NCBI RefSeq assembly: GCF_009910705.1
Contig: NZ_JAAAXJ010000006.1
Span: 124,001 to 188,000, forward strand
DNA: 64,000 bases
DNA from: Microvirga arsenatis
GTDB lineage: Bacteria; Pseudomonadota; Alphaproteobacteria; Rhizobiales; Beijerinckiaceae
Direction of reading: 5' to 3'
Shown piece after piece: positions 9,502-16,750 of this stretch. Position numbers and translations under genes: made by a program. Under the pieces are notes generated by a model. It did no database searches. It was given only the letters and a program-made list of their open reading frames with translations, and had not been told where the DNA came from. The stretch's first letter is position 1, and the number at the start of each line of letters is the position of its first letter.

Positions 9502-11508
9502 TCAGGGTCCTTCGACCTTCGCCTCCGCAGCGGATTGCGCGATTGGGGTCTCCTCGGGCGTGCACAGATGGGCCGCCTGCAGGAGACCGGCTCCATAGGT
9601 CTTGTCGCGTCCGGGTTGCCCGAGATCGCGCGTGCCGCTTTCGAGCATAGCCTGCAGGCGTGCGGAGTTTAACTTCGGGTCCGACGCCTGCAGGACCGCT
9701 GCCGCGGCGGAGACGAACGGCACTGCGTATGATGTGCCGCTCTTCGTCGTGCCGCCTCCGCCCGGGGCGGCGACCCACAGTTCCACTCCGGGGGCGGCCA
9801 TGTCGATGTAATCGCCCTGGGTTGCCCTGGGATAGACCCCGAGACGCCGGTCGACGGCCGTGACGGCAACCACGCCCGGATAGCCGGCCGGGTAGGAGGG
9901 CTCGGCTCCCGCCCCGTTGTTGCCCGCCGCAGCGATGATGATCATCCCCTTGTCCTGAGCGGATTGAATGGCTTTCTTCAGCACCTCGTTGGGCGGACCG
10001 GACAGGCTCATGTTCACCACGCGCACGTTCCGTTCGGCCAGTGCCTCCAGCGCCGTCACCAGCATCGTCACGTCCGTTCGGTCCGCCGTTCCGCGATCCC
10101 GGTAGAAGGCGTCCACCGTAAGGAGACGCGCGCCGGGCAGCAGGCCCGGGTTGCTGCTGCCGCCCCTGCCGACGAGGAGCGCGGCCACGGCGGTGCCGTG
10201 ATCCCGCTGCGAGGAGCTGCCGGGCTTTCGGATCGTCGGCACGACCTCGATCTCCTGCCCCCGAAGAGCCTCGTGCTCGCGGTCGATGCCGGTGTCGATC
10301 AGGCCGATTGTGGGAGCCGGGCCGCATTGCCTGGAGGCGGGCAGATTCCATCCCACCAGGGACACCGCCTCGCAGCCCGGCCCGGTGCAGCCTGGGCCTT
10401 CGTCCGTGTAGTAGAAGTGATCGAAATCGGCTGCGGCGCCTGCATCCACCGTTTGGACCCTGCGCTTGGCCTGAGCGAGCGACATGCCTCGCGGAGGGAC
10501 GAGCCGGACCACGCTCGCCAGGGTGCCTTTGGTTGCGGCCTGGGCTTGAAAGCCTTGTGCCTTGAGGCGTGCAAGGTTTCCGGAAGTGAGACCCGCCGCC
10601 ACGATCGAGCGCTGCGCGCGAACCGGCTTGGGCAGGGATGGTTCGGCCGCGGCATGGCTGTCGCGGGGCACTGGCCTAGGCTCTGCGACGGACGCCTCGA
10701 TCCGGCTTCGTGCGCGCTCCCTCTGGCCCGCATCGGCCCGTTCCCTGCCCCTGTCTCTGTCCTTGTCGTGACGGTTGCGCTCGTTCTCGACCGCTCTTGC
10801 CCGAGGGGTCGAAGGCGAAGGTTTGGCCTGGGCGGCGTTCTGGCGAACTGCCGCTTTCTCGGGAATGCTCGCCGGCAGCGGCGCCGCGGGGCGAAGGCCG
10901 TGGAACAGGTGTTCGAGAAATCCGGGTAGGGCTCCGGGAGCGGCGGCAGGAGAGGCTTGCGACCCCTTCCGGGAATGACCGGCGCCCTGGCCCGAGGCTC
11001 GGCCGTGGCTCGCCGGGGAGTGACTTGCGTCCGAGCCCCTGGAGCGGCCTGGAGCCGAATCTCTCCCGTTGTCCGGCGATCGCCCGGGACCGGATGCGCT
11101 GCCCTGTCCCGATGCGTTCCCGTTGCTGGATCCGGCATTGCCGTTGCCGTTGTTCGGGCTGCCGGCACCCGGGCCGTCCCCGCGGCCTCCAGCAGAACTG
11201 CCTCCTGCGTTGCCGCTGTTGTTTCCTGCACTGGCGCCGCCGCCAGGGCCTGCAGCGCTGCCGGAGTTCCCGTTGCCTCCTCCATTGCCCGGGCTGCCGG
11301 CATTGCCACTGCCCGCGCCGTTCCCGGCATTGCCGTTACCCTCTCCCCTGCCGTCGCCTTTGCCGCCTCCGTCTGCCTCCTTGGCCGCAGCAGGCGAGGA
11401 TGTCAGCACAAGCTGGCTGTTCCATTCCAGGTCGAGGCGAAGGCCGAGGGGGAGAGTGAGGGCAACGCACGAGGCTGCAATAAGGAATGGGCGTTGTTTC
11501 GATGCCAT
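9502..11508 (-). CDS. Exported S8 (subtilisin-like) serine protease with disordered N-terminal region
   Basis: A 668-residue protein. An N-terminal hydrophobic segment (FLIAASCVALTLPLGL) is a likely signal or anchor. Residues about 40-190 are almost entirely G, N, S, A and D, and residues about 240-275 are highly charged (ENERNRHDKDRDRGRERA). The C-terminal 280 residues form an S8 peptidase domain with an intact triad: Asp405 (GLIDTGID), His437 (DHGTAVA) and Ser593 (SGTSYAVPFVSA). NNGAGAEPSYPA is the oxyanion region. It probably acts outside the cytoplasm. It stands alone, convergent with lpdV. Its target and any self-processing are unknown. Confidence 0.88.
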   Translation of the reverse strand: MASKQRPFLIAASCVALTLPLGLRLDLEWNSQLVLTSSPAAAKEADGGGKGDGRGEGNGNAGNGAGSGNAGSPGNGGGNGNSGSAAGPGGGASAGNNSGNAGGSSAGGRGDGPGAGSPNNGNGNAGSSNGNASGQGSASGPGRSPDNGRDSAPGRSRGSDASHSPASHGRASGQGAGHSRKGSQASPAAAPGALPGFLEHLFHGLRPAAPLPASIPEKAAVRQNAAQAKPSPSTPRARAVENERNRHDKDRDRGRERADAGQRERARSRIEASVAEPRPVPRDSHAAAEPSLPKPVRAQRSIVAAGLTSGNLARLKAQGFQAQAATKGTLASVVRLVPPRGMSLAQAKRRVQTVDAGAAADFDHFYYTDEGPGCTGPGCEAVSLVGWNLPASRQCGPAPTIGLIDTGIDREHEALRGQEIEVVPTIRKPGSSSQRDHGTAVAALLVGRGGSSNPGLLPGARLLTVDAFYRDRGTADRTDVTMLVTALEALAERNVRVVNMSLSGPPNEVLKKAIQSAQDKGMIIIAAAGNNGAGAEPSYPAGYPGVVAVTAVDRRLGVYPRATQGDYIDMAAPGVELWVAAPGGGGTTKSGTSYAVPFVSAAAAVLQASDPKLNSARLQAMLESGTRDLGQPGRDKTYGAGLLQAAHLCTPEETPIAQSAAEAKVEGP

Positions 11509-11829
11509 CGAGCTTGCCCTTCGTGGCCTGCGGCCGGCACCCGTGTCGAGTCCGCAGGCGGCTGGTCGATATGGTCAATAAAACATAACGGCCAAGGCAT
11601 GAGGATGGTTTCTGAGCAACGCTGTCATGCCGGTCTGCGTATAGATACCACAAAGCCCATGCATCGGAAATGACGACTTGCGCGTCTCTATGGGTAAAAT
11701 GGGTCCGCGGAGCGGCGCGCAAGCAAATAAGAGCCCGCTGCTTGGATGAATATTTCTAATAAAACTCGTTCAGCTTTCATTCATATTGATTTCAATGCTG
11801 CGCAGGAGCGCGAAAGAGTCAGATTTCGC
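11509..11829. other. Intergenic stretch before the DUF1236 gene, no gene seen
   Basis: About 320 bases, more AT-rich from 11740 to 11800 than its surroundings, lie between the protease start and the ECF-type promoter. Open frames here lack coding character. The protease promoter should be near its left end; I could not identify it with confidence. Confidence 0.5.
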
Positions 11830-11856
11830 GGAAACTACTCTTAGGGAGGCGCGTTG
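11830..11856 (+). promoter_or_regulatory. Candidate ECF-type promoter of the first DUF1236 gene
   Basis: GGAAA (11830-11834) and CGTTG (11852-11856) are separated by 17 bases, the same spacing as the GGAAT/CGTT pairs before the nearby sigma gene and before the second DUF1236-type gene. The start codon is 50 bases downstream. Confidence 0.5.
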
Positions 11857-11905
11857 TTGGGAGGCCGGGTGTTCCGCCCGAACGTTGTAATGAGGAGTCA
11901 AGACC

Positions 11906-12313
11906 ATGTCGAAGAAGATCCTGCTTGCCAGCGTCGTTCTGGCCTCCCTTGCCCCCGCAGCGGCCTTCGCTCAGTCGGGCGGCGCTGCCGCCGGCGCGGC
12001 CACGGGTGCCGTGGGCGGCGCGATTGTCGGCGGCCCGGTCGGTGCGGCCGTGGGTGGCGTGACGGGCGCCATCGTCGGCGGCATCGCCGATCAGCAGCAG
12101 CCGGAGTTCCGCCAGTATGTCACCACGCAGAAGGTTCCTTCCTACACCTATAAGGAAGAGGTGCGCGTGGGTGCGGTTCTCCCGGAATCCGGCGTGACCT
12201 TCTATGAGGTTCCTGCCGAGTACAAGGTCAAGGGCTATCGCTACACGGTCGTGAACAACACCCCCGTCCTTGTCGAGCCCGGCTCCCGCAAGATCGTGCA
12301 GGTCATCCGCTAA
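11906..12313 (+). CDS. DUF1236-domain exported protein
   Basis: A 135-residue protein with a clear Sec signal peptide (KILLASVVLASLAPAAAFA). The next 40 residues are a glycine-zipper-like run of G and A (GGAIVGGPVGAAVGG), able to associate with or insert in membranes. The C-terminal part, from EFRQYVTTQKVPSY to YRYTVVNNTPVLVEPGSRKIVQVIR (shown in part), is the DUF1236 domain common in Hyphomicrobiales. Function unknown. A strong terminator follows. The C-terminal segment is clearly homologous to the gene at 13852 on the other side of the ECF sigma pair, and the upstream motif suggests both are sigma targets. Confidence 0.85.
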   Translation: MSKKILLASVVLASLAPAAAFAQSGGAAAGAATGAVGGAIVGGPVGAAVGGVTGAIVGGIADQQQPEFRQYVTTQKVPSYTYKEEVRVGAVLPESGVTFYEVPAEYKVKGYRYTVVNNTPVLVEPGSRKIVQVIR

Positions 12314-12337
12314 GGAATCCGAATTTCTCTATCGGGA

Positions 12338-12361
12338 GGGCGGCCTTCGGGCCGCCCTTTT
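12338..12361 (+). terminator. Rho-independent terminator after the DUF1236 gene
   Basis: An 8-bp perfect GC stem (12338-12345 with 12350-12357) closes on a TTCG tetraloop and is followed by TTTT. It ends the transcript of the gene at 11906. Confidence 0.9.
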
Positions 12362-12417
12362 CGTGTCTGCAGGAGCTCGAAACGGAGCAGGGGGCAGGCG
12401 AACCTCCTCTTGAGCAT

Positions 12418-12444
12418 GGAATAAATCGACTAGCTTCTCCGTTA
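12418..12444 (+). promoter_or_regulatory. Candidate autoregulated ECF promoter
   Basis: GGAAT (12418-12422), a 17-base spacer and CGTTA (12440-12444) match the -35/-10 style of alphaproteobacterial ECF promoters. The element sits 28 bases before the sigma gene and shares GGAATAAA and TCCGTT with the promoter at 13792. Confidence 0.6.
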
Positions 12445-12472
12445 TCAATCCATCAGGCCTTGCGGAGCAGGA

Positions 12473-12964
12473 ATGCCGGCAGCCATAGGACAGGAACTGG
12501 TGGCTCTTCTGCCACGCCTGAGGCGCTTTGCTTTGGTGCTCTGCCGCTCGCAGACCCTTGCGGACGATCTCGTTCAGGGGGCGTGCGAGCGGGCCCTGGC
12601 CCGTGCGGACAGCTGGGCGCCGGGAAGTCGGTTCGATGCATGGATGCTCCGCATTCTCCACAATCACTGGATCGACCACCTGAGACGGACAAGAGCTGAA
12701 GGCATGACGGAAGATGTGACGACGCAGACGCAGCTGATCGGCGATGCAGGCGAGGACCCGATCTTCAGTCGCCTGGTCCTGTCCAAGGTCCAGAAGGCCA
12801 TCGACGCCCTCCCTCAGGAGCAGCGCGAGGTGCTCGTCCTCGTCTGCGGCGAGGATCTCTCGTACAGGGAAGCCGCCGAGATCCTGAATGTGCCGGTTGG
12901 GACGGTGATGAGCCGCCTTGCGCGCGCCCGCAAGCGCCTTGTGGAAATGACCGCAGCCGCCTGA
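12473..12964 (+). CDS. ECF-family RNA polymerase sigma factor
   Basis: A 163-residue sigma-70 family factor with only regions 2 and 4. Region 2 covers about residues 10-75 (SQTLADDLVQGACERALARAD then FDAWMLRILHNHWIDHLRR), and region 4 covers about 107-157 (ALPQEQREVLVLVCGEDLSYREAAEILNVPVGTVMSRLARARKRL, shown for orientation in pieces). The size and the HTH are typical of group ECF15/EcfG-like or related anti-sigma-controlled factors; I cannot assign the subgroup firmly. The next gene encodes its anti-sigma. The promoter motif before it and before two neighbouring genes suggests a small local regulon with autoregulation. Confidence 0.92.
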   Translation: MPAAIGQELVALLPRLRRFALVLCRSQTLADDLVQGACERALARADSWAPGSRFDAWMLRILHNHWIDHLRRTRAEGMTEDVTTQTQLIGDAGEDPIFSRLVLSKVQKAIDALPQEQREVLVLVCGEDLSYREAAEILNVPVGTVMSRLARARKRLVEMTAAA

Positions 12965-12994
12965 GCGCTGCAGAATGATGCCGGAGGTGGACCC

Positions 12995-13750
12995 ATGTCG
13001 CAGCTGCATCTCAGCGACGAGATCCTGATGGCCTTTGCGGATGGCGAGCTCGACGAGCCGGTTGCCACCGCAGTGGCAAGGGCGATGGCGGAAGATCCTG
13101 GCGTCGCAAGGCGTATCCTGGATTTCCAGCAAAGCCGTCGCCTCACGCGTTCGGCCTTTTCCAGCGCGCTTGCTGCCGATGTCCCGCCTGAGCTGCACGC
13201 AGCGGTTCTGGCCCGGATCGAAGCGTATGAGGGAAAAGGAAACAGAGCGCCGGCGGCTGGTCCGCGTTCCGTCGTCGCCGAAAGATCGCGCTGGGGATAT
13301 CCGTCGACTGCCATCGCTCTGGCGGCCTCCGTTGCTGCCGTCAGCCTTGGCCTGGGTTATTTCGCGGGGCGACAGATGGATACCGAGGTCAGCGGCGTCA
13401 TTGCGCAGCTGGAGAATCCCGACATCCGGGCGGGGTTGAGTCGTGTTGGCTCGGGACAGGAACTTCAGGTTGCCGCCGGGCGCATGCGCGTGATCTCCAC
13501 TTACCGCGTTGCGGACGGGTCCCTGTGCCGGGAGTTCAGGCTTCATGCAGCGTCCGGCACGGCAGAGGCCGTGGCGTGCCGCAGGCAGGACTGGATTGTC
13601 ACCTTTGCGCTTGCCAAAGCGGCTGGTGATGCTGGTTACGTCCCCAGTTCCGGAGATGATCCCATGGCAGCCTATCTACAAGGCATCGGCGCCGGAGAGC
13701 CTTTGGTGGATGGGGCCGAAGCCGAGGCGCTTGCCGAGACGTCCTCCTGA
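12995..13750 (+). CDS. Membrane-anchored anti-sigma factor
   Basis: A 251-residue protein 30 bases after the sigma gene. The N-terminal 80 residues begin LSDEILMAFADGELDE, the usual start of an anti-sigma domain that grips the sigma factor, but no zinc-binding HxxxCxxC is present. One transmembrane helix lies at about residues 103-125 (TAIALAASVAAVSLGLGYFAG). The periplasmic part of about 125 residues ends with GSLCREFRLHAASGTAEAVACR and a conserved-looking W. It is inferred to hold the ECF factor inactive until an envelope signal arrives. Confidence 0.85.
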   Translation: MSQLHLSDEILMAFADGELDEPVATAVARAMAEDPGVARRILDFQQSRRLTRSAFSSALAADVPPELHAAVLARIEAYEGKGNRAPAAGPRSVVAERSRWGYPSTAIALAASVAAVSLGLGYFAGRQMDTEVSGVIAQLENPDIRAGLSRVGSGQELQVAAGRMRVISTYRVADGSLCREFRLHAASGTAEAVACRRQDWIVTFALAKAAGDAGYVPSSGDDPMAAYLQGIGAGEPLVDGAEAEALAETSS

Positions 13751-13791
13751 GCTTCGCTGGGAGGCTTGAGAACGATTTTTCCATTATTGCT

Positions 13792-13818
13792 GGAATAAAC
13801 GGGTGAGGCGATCCGTTC
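13792..13818 (+). promoter_or_regulatory. Candidate ECF-type promoter of the second DUF1236-like gene
   Basis: GGAAT (13792-13796), 17 bases, then CGTTC (13814-13818), 34 bases before the start codon at 13852. It matches the element before the ECF sigma gene in both boxes and in spacing. Confidence 0.6.
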
Positions 13819-13851
13819 TCCCCTCATCATGGCTAGTGATAGAGGGTTAGC

Positions 13852-14196
13852 ATGCGAGCCGCGTATCACCTGGCTTTCCTCGTCTTTTCAGCGGGAACCG
13901 TCGCCACGCCCACGACGGCGCCCAATGCCACCGATCAGGCGAACTCCCCTCCAGTGGCGTCCCAGCAATCCGCCGTATTGGAAGCTGCGCGCAGCTTGGC
14001 AGTCGACCTATCACCGCGGCAGGAGGCTGTTGCAACGACACGGCTCACGCACAGCGCGGCCATCGGGGAGGCCCTGCCGGAGACCATAGCCCTTCATCCG
14101 ATCCCGAAGCACGAAACCTACCGCTATGCCGTAGTCAACGGACATCGCGTCATTGTCGACGCCGCGTCCCGCAAAATCGTCTACATCATTCGATGA
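13852..14196 (+). CDS. Small exported protein with DUF1236-like C-terminus
   Basis: A 114-residue protein. A short hydrophobic N-terminus (YHLAFLVFSAGTVA) may be a signal peptide. The C-terminal 30 residues, YRYAVVNGHRVIVDAASRK and IVYIIR, align closely with the end of the DUF1236 protein at 11906 (YRYTVVNNTPVLVEPGSRK). It lacks the glycine-zipper run of that protein. Function unknown. An ECF-type promoter lies upstream, so it is probably under the adjacent sigma factor. Some residual doubt about the start, since no strong ribosome site is visible. Confidence 0.75.
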   Translation: MRAAYHLAFLVFSAGTVATPTTAPNATDQANSPPVASQQSAVLEAARSLAVDLSPRQEAVATTRLTHSAAIGEALPETIALHPIPKHETYRYAVVNGHRVIVDAASRKIVYIIR

Positions 14197-14208
14197 AGCC
14201 TTAAGGCT

Positions 14209-14233
14209 CCGGATCGCGGAAGCCACGATCCGG
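14209..14233 (+). terminator. Hairpin after the DUF1236-like gene
   Basis: An 8-bp perfect stem (14209-14216 with 14226-14233) closes a nine-base loop in the 57-base gap before the LuxR-type gene. There is no T-run, so termination is uncertain. Confidence 0.4.
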
Positions 14234-14253
14234 CTTGAGAAGGCAGGACATTC

Positions 14254-14979
14254 ATGTTGTTGCAGAAAGCAGCCGGATCCCGGCACGATGTCGCCTTCGG
14301 CGGCAAGCCGTTCCTCGTCGTCCCCCTATGCACCAGCTCCCTGATGCACCTTGGATTGGAGCGCATCCTTTCAGGAACGGACTTTGCCGTGTGGCACGAG
14401 GCGATCCGGAACCCGTCTCAGGTGCCGGAGATCCTTGACAGCGTATCCCTTCTCTTCATTGTCGATGGGAACGACAGCGCCCTTGAACCCGCAAATCTAA
14501 TCTCCTGCCTCAAGATGCGCTTCCCCGGCGCGAGGATCGTCATCCTGGCAGACCACTTCAAGCCCGATGCCGTGTTGTCGGCCAGGGAGGCCGGAGTCGA
14601 TGGTTTCTGCCTGTCATCCTCCCAGCATGACGTTCTGATCAAGTCCCTGGAATTGGTGATGCTCGGGGAGGTCGTCCTGCCGTCCGAGGTCATCCTCAAG
14701 ATGTCGGAGGACAGCAAAATCCAGGAGGCGCGGGTCACAAGCATCATGGAGCGCGCAGGCCAGGACCATCGGAAGCTCTCCCAGAGGGAGGCCCAGATCC
14801 TGAACTGCATCAGGGAGGGGGCGCCCAACAAGGTGATCGCTCGCAGGCTCAATCTCTCCGAAGCAACGGTGAAGGTTCACGTCAAGGCCATTCTGAAGAA
14901 GATCGGCGCATGCAATCGCACGCAGGCGGCCCTGTGGGCCACGCGGCACATCCTCCCCGAAGAGACCACGAACCCTTGA
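14254..14979 (+). CDS. LuxR/NarL-type regulator with degenerate receiver domain
   Basis: A 241-residue protein. Residues about 18-140 have receiver-domain topology, and residues about 170-235 are a LuxR-type HTH (KLSQREAQILNCIREG then ARRLNLSEATVKVHVKAILKKIG). The receiver looks unusual: the N-terminal acidic pair normally following the first strand is replaced by PLCTSS, and the usual lysine near the end is replaced by serines (GFCLSSS). An aspartate remains in LLFIVDGND. It may therefore work without classical phosphorylation. No histidine kinase is adjacent. It lies upstream of the nap cluster, but a link to it is only positional. Confidence 0.85.
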   Translation: MLLQKAAGSRHDVAFGGKPFLVVPLCTSSLMHLGLERILSGTDFAVWHEAIRNPSQVPEILDSVSLLFIVDGNDSALEPANLISCLKMRFPGARIVILADHFKPDAVLSAREAGVDGFCLSSSQHDVLIKSLELVMLGEVVLPSEVILKMSEDSKIQEARVTSIMERAGQDHRKLSQREAQILNCIREGAPNKVIARRLNLSEATVKVHVKAILKKIGACNRTQAALWATRHILPEETTNP

Positions 14980-15014
14980 GTATGTAAGGACCCACGGGAA
15001 CGTCGCGGCCTGAA

Positions 15015-15060
15015 GCCTGCCAGCCCGGTTCTCGGGTCCCGAAAGCTTATGCTGGCAGGC
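15015..15060. terminator. Inverted repeat between convergent genes
   Basis: Perfect 10-bp arms (15015-15024 and 15051-15060) flank a 26-base loop that itself holds a small CGGG/CCCG hairpin. It sits between the end of the LuxR-type gene and the end of the convergent bfd gene and may end both transcripts. Confidence 0.5.
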
Positions 15061-15072
15061 GGTTCCTATGCC

Positions 15073-15360
15073 CTACCTCCACCCAAGGGAACGGCGTTGC
15101 CATCTTTGGCGCGCCGGAGGCTCGTTCATGTTGGCCTGCTGCGTCAGCGGGCAATTCCCTCCGCAATCCTCCGAGCAGGCATGCTTCTGAGCCAGAGTCC
15201 TGTCCATGATGGAGCGGATCGTCGTGGCGCAGCGCCCGCATTGCGCCCCGCAGCCGAGGCTCCGATACACCTGTGCAGGCGTGCGAGGGCAGTCCGGCCC
15301 GGGATTGAGGCAGTTTCGCACCTCGCCGTCCGAGAAGACGTTGCATGAGCACACGATCAA
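15073..15360 (-). CDS. bfd: Bacterioferritin-associated ferredoxin-like [2Fe-2S] protein
   Basis: A 95-residue protein whose first 60 residues match Bfd: cysteines 4 and 6 (VCSCNVF) and cysteines 41 and 44 (QCGRC) form the CxC...CxxC cluster site. Bfd proteins reduce bacterioferritin to release stored iron. Here the C-terminus is about 30 residues longer than E. coli Bfd and holds two further cysteines (CSEDCGGNC). The start is TTG at 15360, with GGGAG upstream; no ATG fits. No bacterioferritin gene is in the window, so an electron-transfer or iron-release role is inferred from the domain alone. Confidence 0.85.
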   Translation of the reverse strand: MIVCSCNVFSDGEVRNCLNPGPDCPRTPAQVYRSLGCGAQCGRCATTIRSIMDRTLAQKHACSEDCGGNCPLTQQANMNEPPARQRWQRRSLGWR

Positions 15361-16012
15361 GATGGGCTCCCGTTCAGGTTCTTCATCAAGGCTGATCCAA
15401 CGAGGGTGCTCCGGCTATTCCGGAATTCTACGGAGAAACCAGCCGCCAGGGCGGATGCCACCACGGTGTTGAGGCCGGCGCCCGGATCAGGCCAGCGTTC
15501 CGACGCCCGCCGTCGCCGGAGCGGCAAGGGACGATCCGGAGGACAATGCCCGTCTTGCCAGCCTGAGGCGGTGAGGAGAATGCGGAGACGGGGCACATCA
15601 AGCGGACCTTTGCAGGCGCCGGGAACAGGATGCTCCCGCGACTGATCGAGACCATACCGATCCGGCGAGCGGTCTCTTTGACCCCGCTCAAACTGGATCA
15701 TGGAGGAAGACTAACTGCGCCCTCGCTTTGTCTGGCGGACAGGGTTCCACTCAGGGGAAACCCTTAGGAATTCTCCTGAGTATCCAGCCATGGCTCGAAA
15801 CCCTACAGATGAGGTGCAAGGGAGACTTGCCGATGTTGTTGCCAGATGATGCCGCGCAAAACTCCCTGTTGTGCCGGGTCGCCTGACGAAATCATCTATC
15901 CGGCAGGAGCTTGCGTAAGCTTGTAGCATTGAGAGCTGTTGTGAACCTTCACGGAAGCGTGAAACCAGCATCGGACCTCAAGTCTTGCCTCAGTCATCCG
16001 CTCACGTCGGAA
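15361..16012. other. Long intergenic region upstream of the nap operon
   Basis: About 650 bases between bfd and napE. Frames on both strands (for example 15428-15691 minus) resemble no family I know and have no ribosome sites, so I call none. The region holds the 31-bp dyad at 15750-15780, a GTGAA-CC-TTCAC dyad at 15941-15952 and the palindrome over the napE start. I found no canonical TTGAT-N4-ATCAA box. Confidence 0.5.
15750..15780. repeat. 31-bp dyad, copy 1 (upstream of nap)
   Basis: An imperfect inverted repeat with outer arms CTCAGGGGAA and TTCTCCTGAG and the centre CCCTTAGG. It matches the element at 28381-28411 over the same 31-base length at 25 positions. It lies about 240 bases before napE. 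A shared regulator site or an RNA hairpin are both possible. Confidence 0.6.
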
Positions 16013-16024
16013 CATTCTAGAATG
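16013..16024. promoter_or_regulatory. Perfect 12-bp palindrome over the napE start codon
   Basis: CATTCTAGAATG is its own reverse complement, and its last three bases are the napE ATG. It could be an operator or a small RNA structure limiting initiation; chance cannot be excluded. Confidence 0.35.
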
Positions 16025-16186
16025 CGGTCTGAAATAAGCGAAACCGGCCAGAAGAAGCGTGAAGCGCTCACCTTTCTCATCCTCGCAGTCCTGATCTGGC
16101 CTTTCATTGCTGTCGGCGTGGTCGCTGGCTGGGGCTTTCTCGTCTGGATGTACTATCTGTTCACCGGTCCCCCCGGTCCGGTCTGA
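16022..16186 (+). CDS. napE: Periplasmic nitrate reductase small membrane subunit NapE
   Basis: A 54-residue protein with one transmembrane helix (ALTFLILAVLIWPFIAVGVV) and the NapE ending GFLVWMYYLFTGPPGPV. It begins MRSEISETGQKKREA, as NapE proteins do. The frame is open further upstream, but the ATG at 16022 gives the normal family length. Its exact role in nitrate reduction is unknown; it is a membrane subunit found at the start of alphaproteobacterial nap operons. It is the first gene of napEFDABC, 12 bases before the next gene. Confidence 0.88.
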   Translation: MRSEISETGQKKREALTFLILAVLIWPFIAVGVVAGWGFLVWMYYLFTGPPGPV

Positions 16187-16198
16187 GGAGCGGATCCG

Positions 16199-16492
16199 AT
16201 GACGGAGGTCGTGGATGCCCAACGCCGTCAATTCCTGTTCGGGCGGTTCGTTCAGGAGCCTGGAGCCAGTGAGCCGCCGGTTGCCGTGATCGGCTCATCT
16301 TGTTTCGCCCTCCAGGGAATTGCCTGCATGAGCTGTCGGGATGCCTGCCCGACGGGAGCCGTGCGCTTCGAACTCGTCCTGGGCGGTGCCCGTCCGCGCG
16401 TCGAGGCCGCAGACTGCACCGGCTGCGGGGACTGCTCCGCGGCCTGTCCCGCCGATGCCGTCCAGCTGTCTTTTCCCGAGAGCGTGTCATGA
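16199..16492 (+). CDS. napF: Short NapF-like ferredoxin with two [4Fe-4S] clusters
   Basis: A 97-residue protein. It starts with RRQFLFGRF, the usual NapF N-terminal motif, then has two cluster sites, CFALQGIACMSCRDACPTGA and CTGCGDCSAACPADA. Typical NapF is about 160 residues with three or four cysteine groups, so this copy keeps only part of the normal set. NapF is a cytoplasmic protein thought to help NapA maturation. It sits between napE and napD, and its stop overlaps the napD start (ATGA). The name is by position and similarity; a shortened NapF paralogue is the best description. Confidence 0.8.
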   Translation: MTEVVDAQRRQFLFGRFVQEPGASEPPVAVIGSSCFALQGIACMSCRDACPTGAVRFELVLGGARPRVEAADCTGCGDCSAACPADAVQLSFPESVS

Positions 16493-16746
16493 GCCGTGAA
16501 TTCCACATTTCGAGCCTCGTGGTTCACAGCCGCCCCGATCGAGTTCCGGCCATCGTGGAAAGCCTCGCCTCCATTGAGGGCGCCGAACTCCACGGGGGCG
16601 CCGACGCCGGCAAGCTGATCGTCACCCTGGAAACCGAGACCGAAGCCCAGGTCGTCGAGCGCATCAACGCGATTCAGCTTCACGACGGCGTTCTCGCCGC
16701 AACCCTTGTCTTCCACCATTTCGAGCCTGTTCAAGAGCGGGAGTAA
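16489..16746 (+). CDS. napD: NapA-specific chaperone NapD
   Basis: An 85-residue cytoplasmic protein beginning [18 protein letters not shown] and holding [19 protein letters not shown], which matches NapD. NapD binds the twin-arginine signal peptide of NapA and keeps it from export until the molybdenum and iron-sulfur cofactors are in place. The start overlaps the napF stop by four bases (ATGA), so the two are translationally coupled. It is followed four bases later by napA, as is normal for nap operons. Confidence 0.92.
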   Translation: MSREFHISSLVVHSRPDRVPAIVESLASIEGAELHGGADAGKLIVTLETETEAQVVERINAIQLHDGVLAATLVFHHFEPVQERE

Positions 16747-16750
16747 ACTC

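Noticed and set aside
15406-15701. Open frames on both strands between bfd and napE
   Set aside because: No ribosome site, no recognised family; amino-acid composition looks non-coding.
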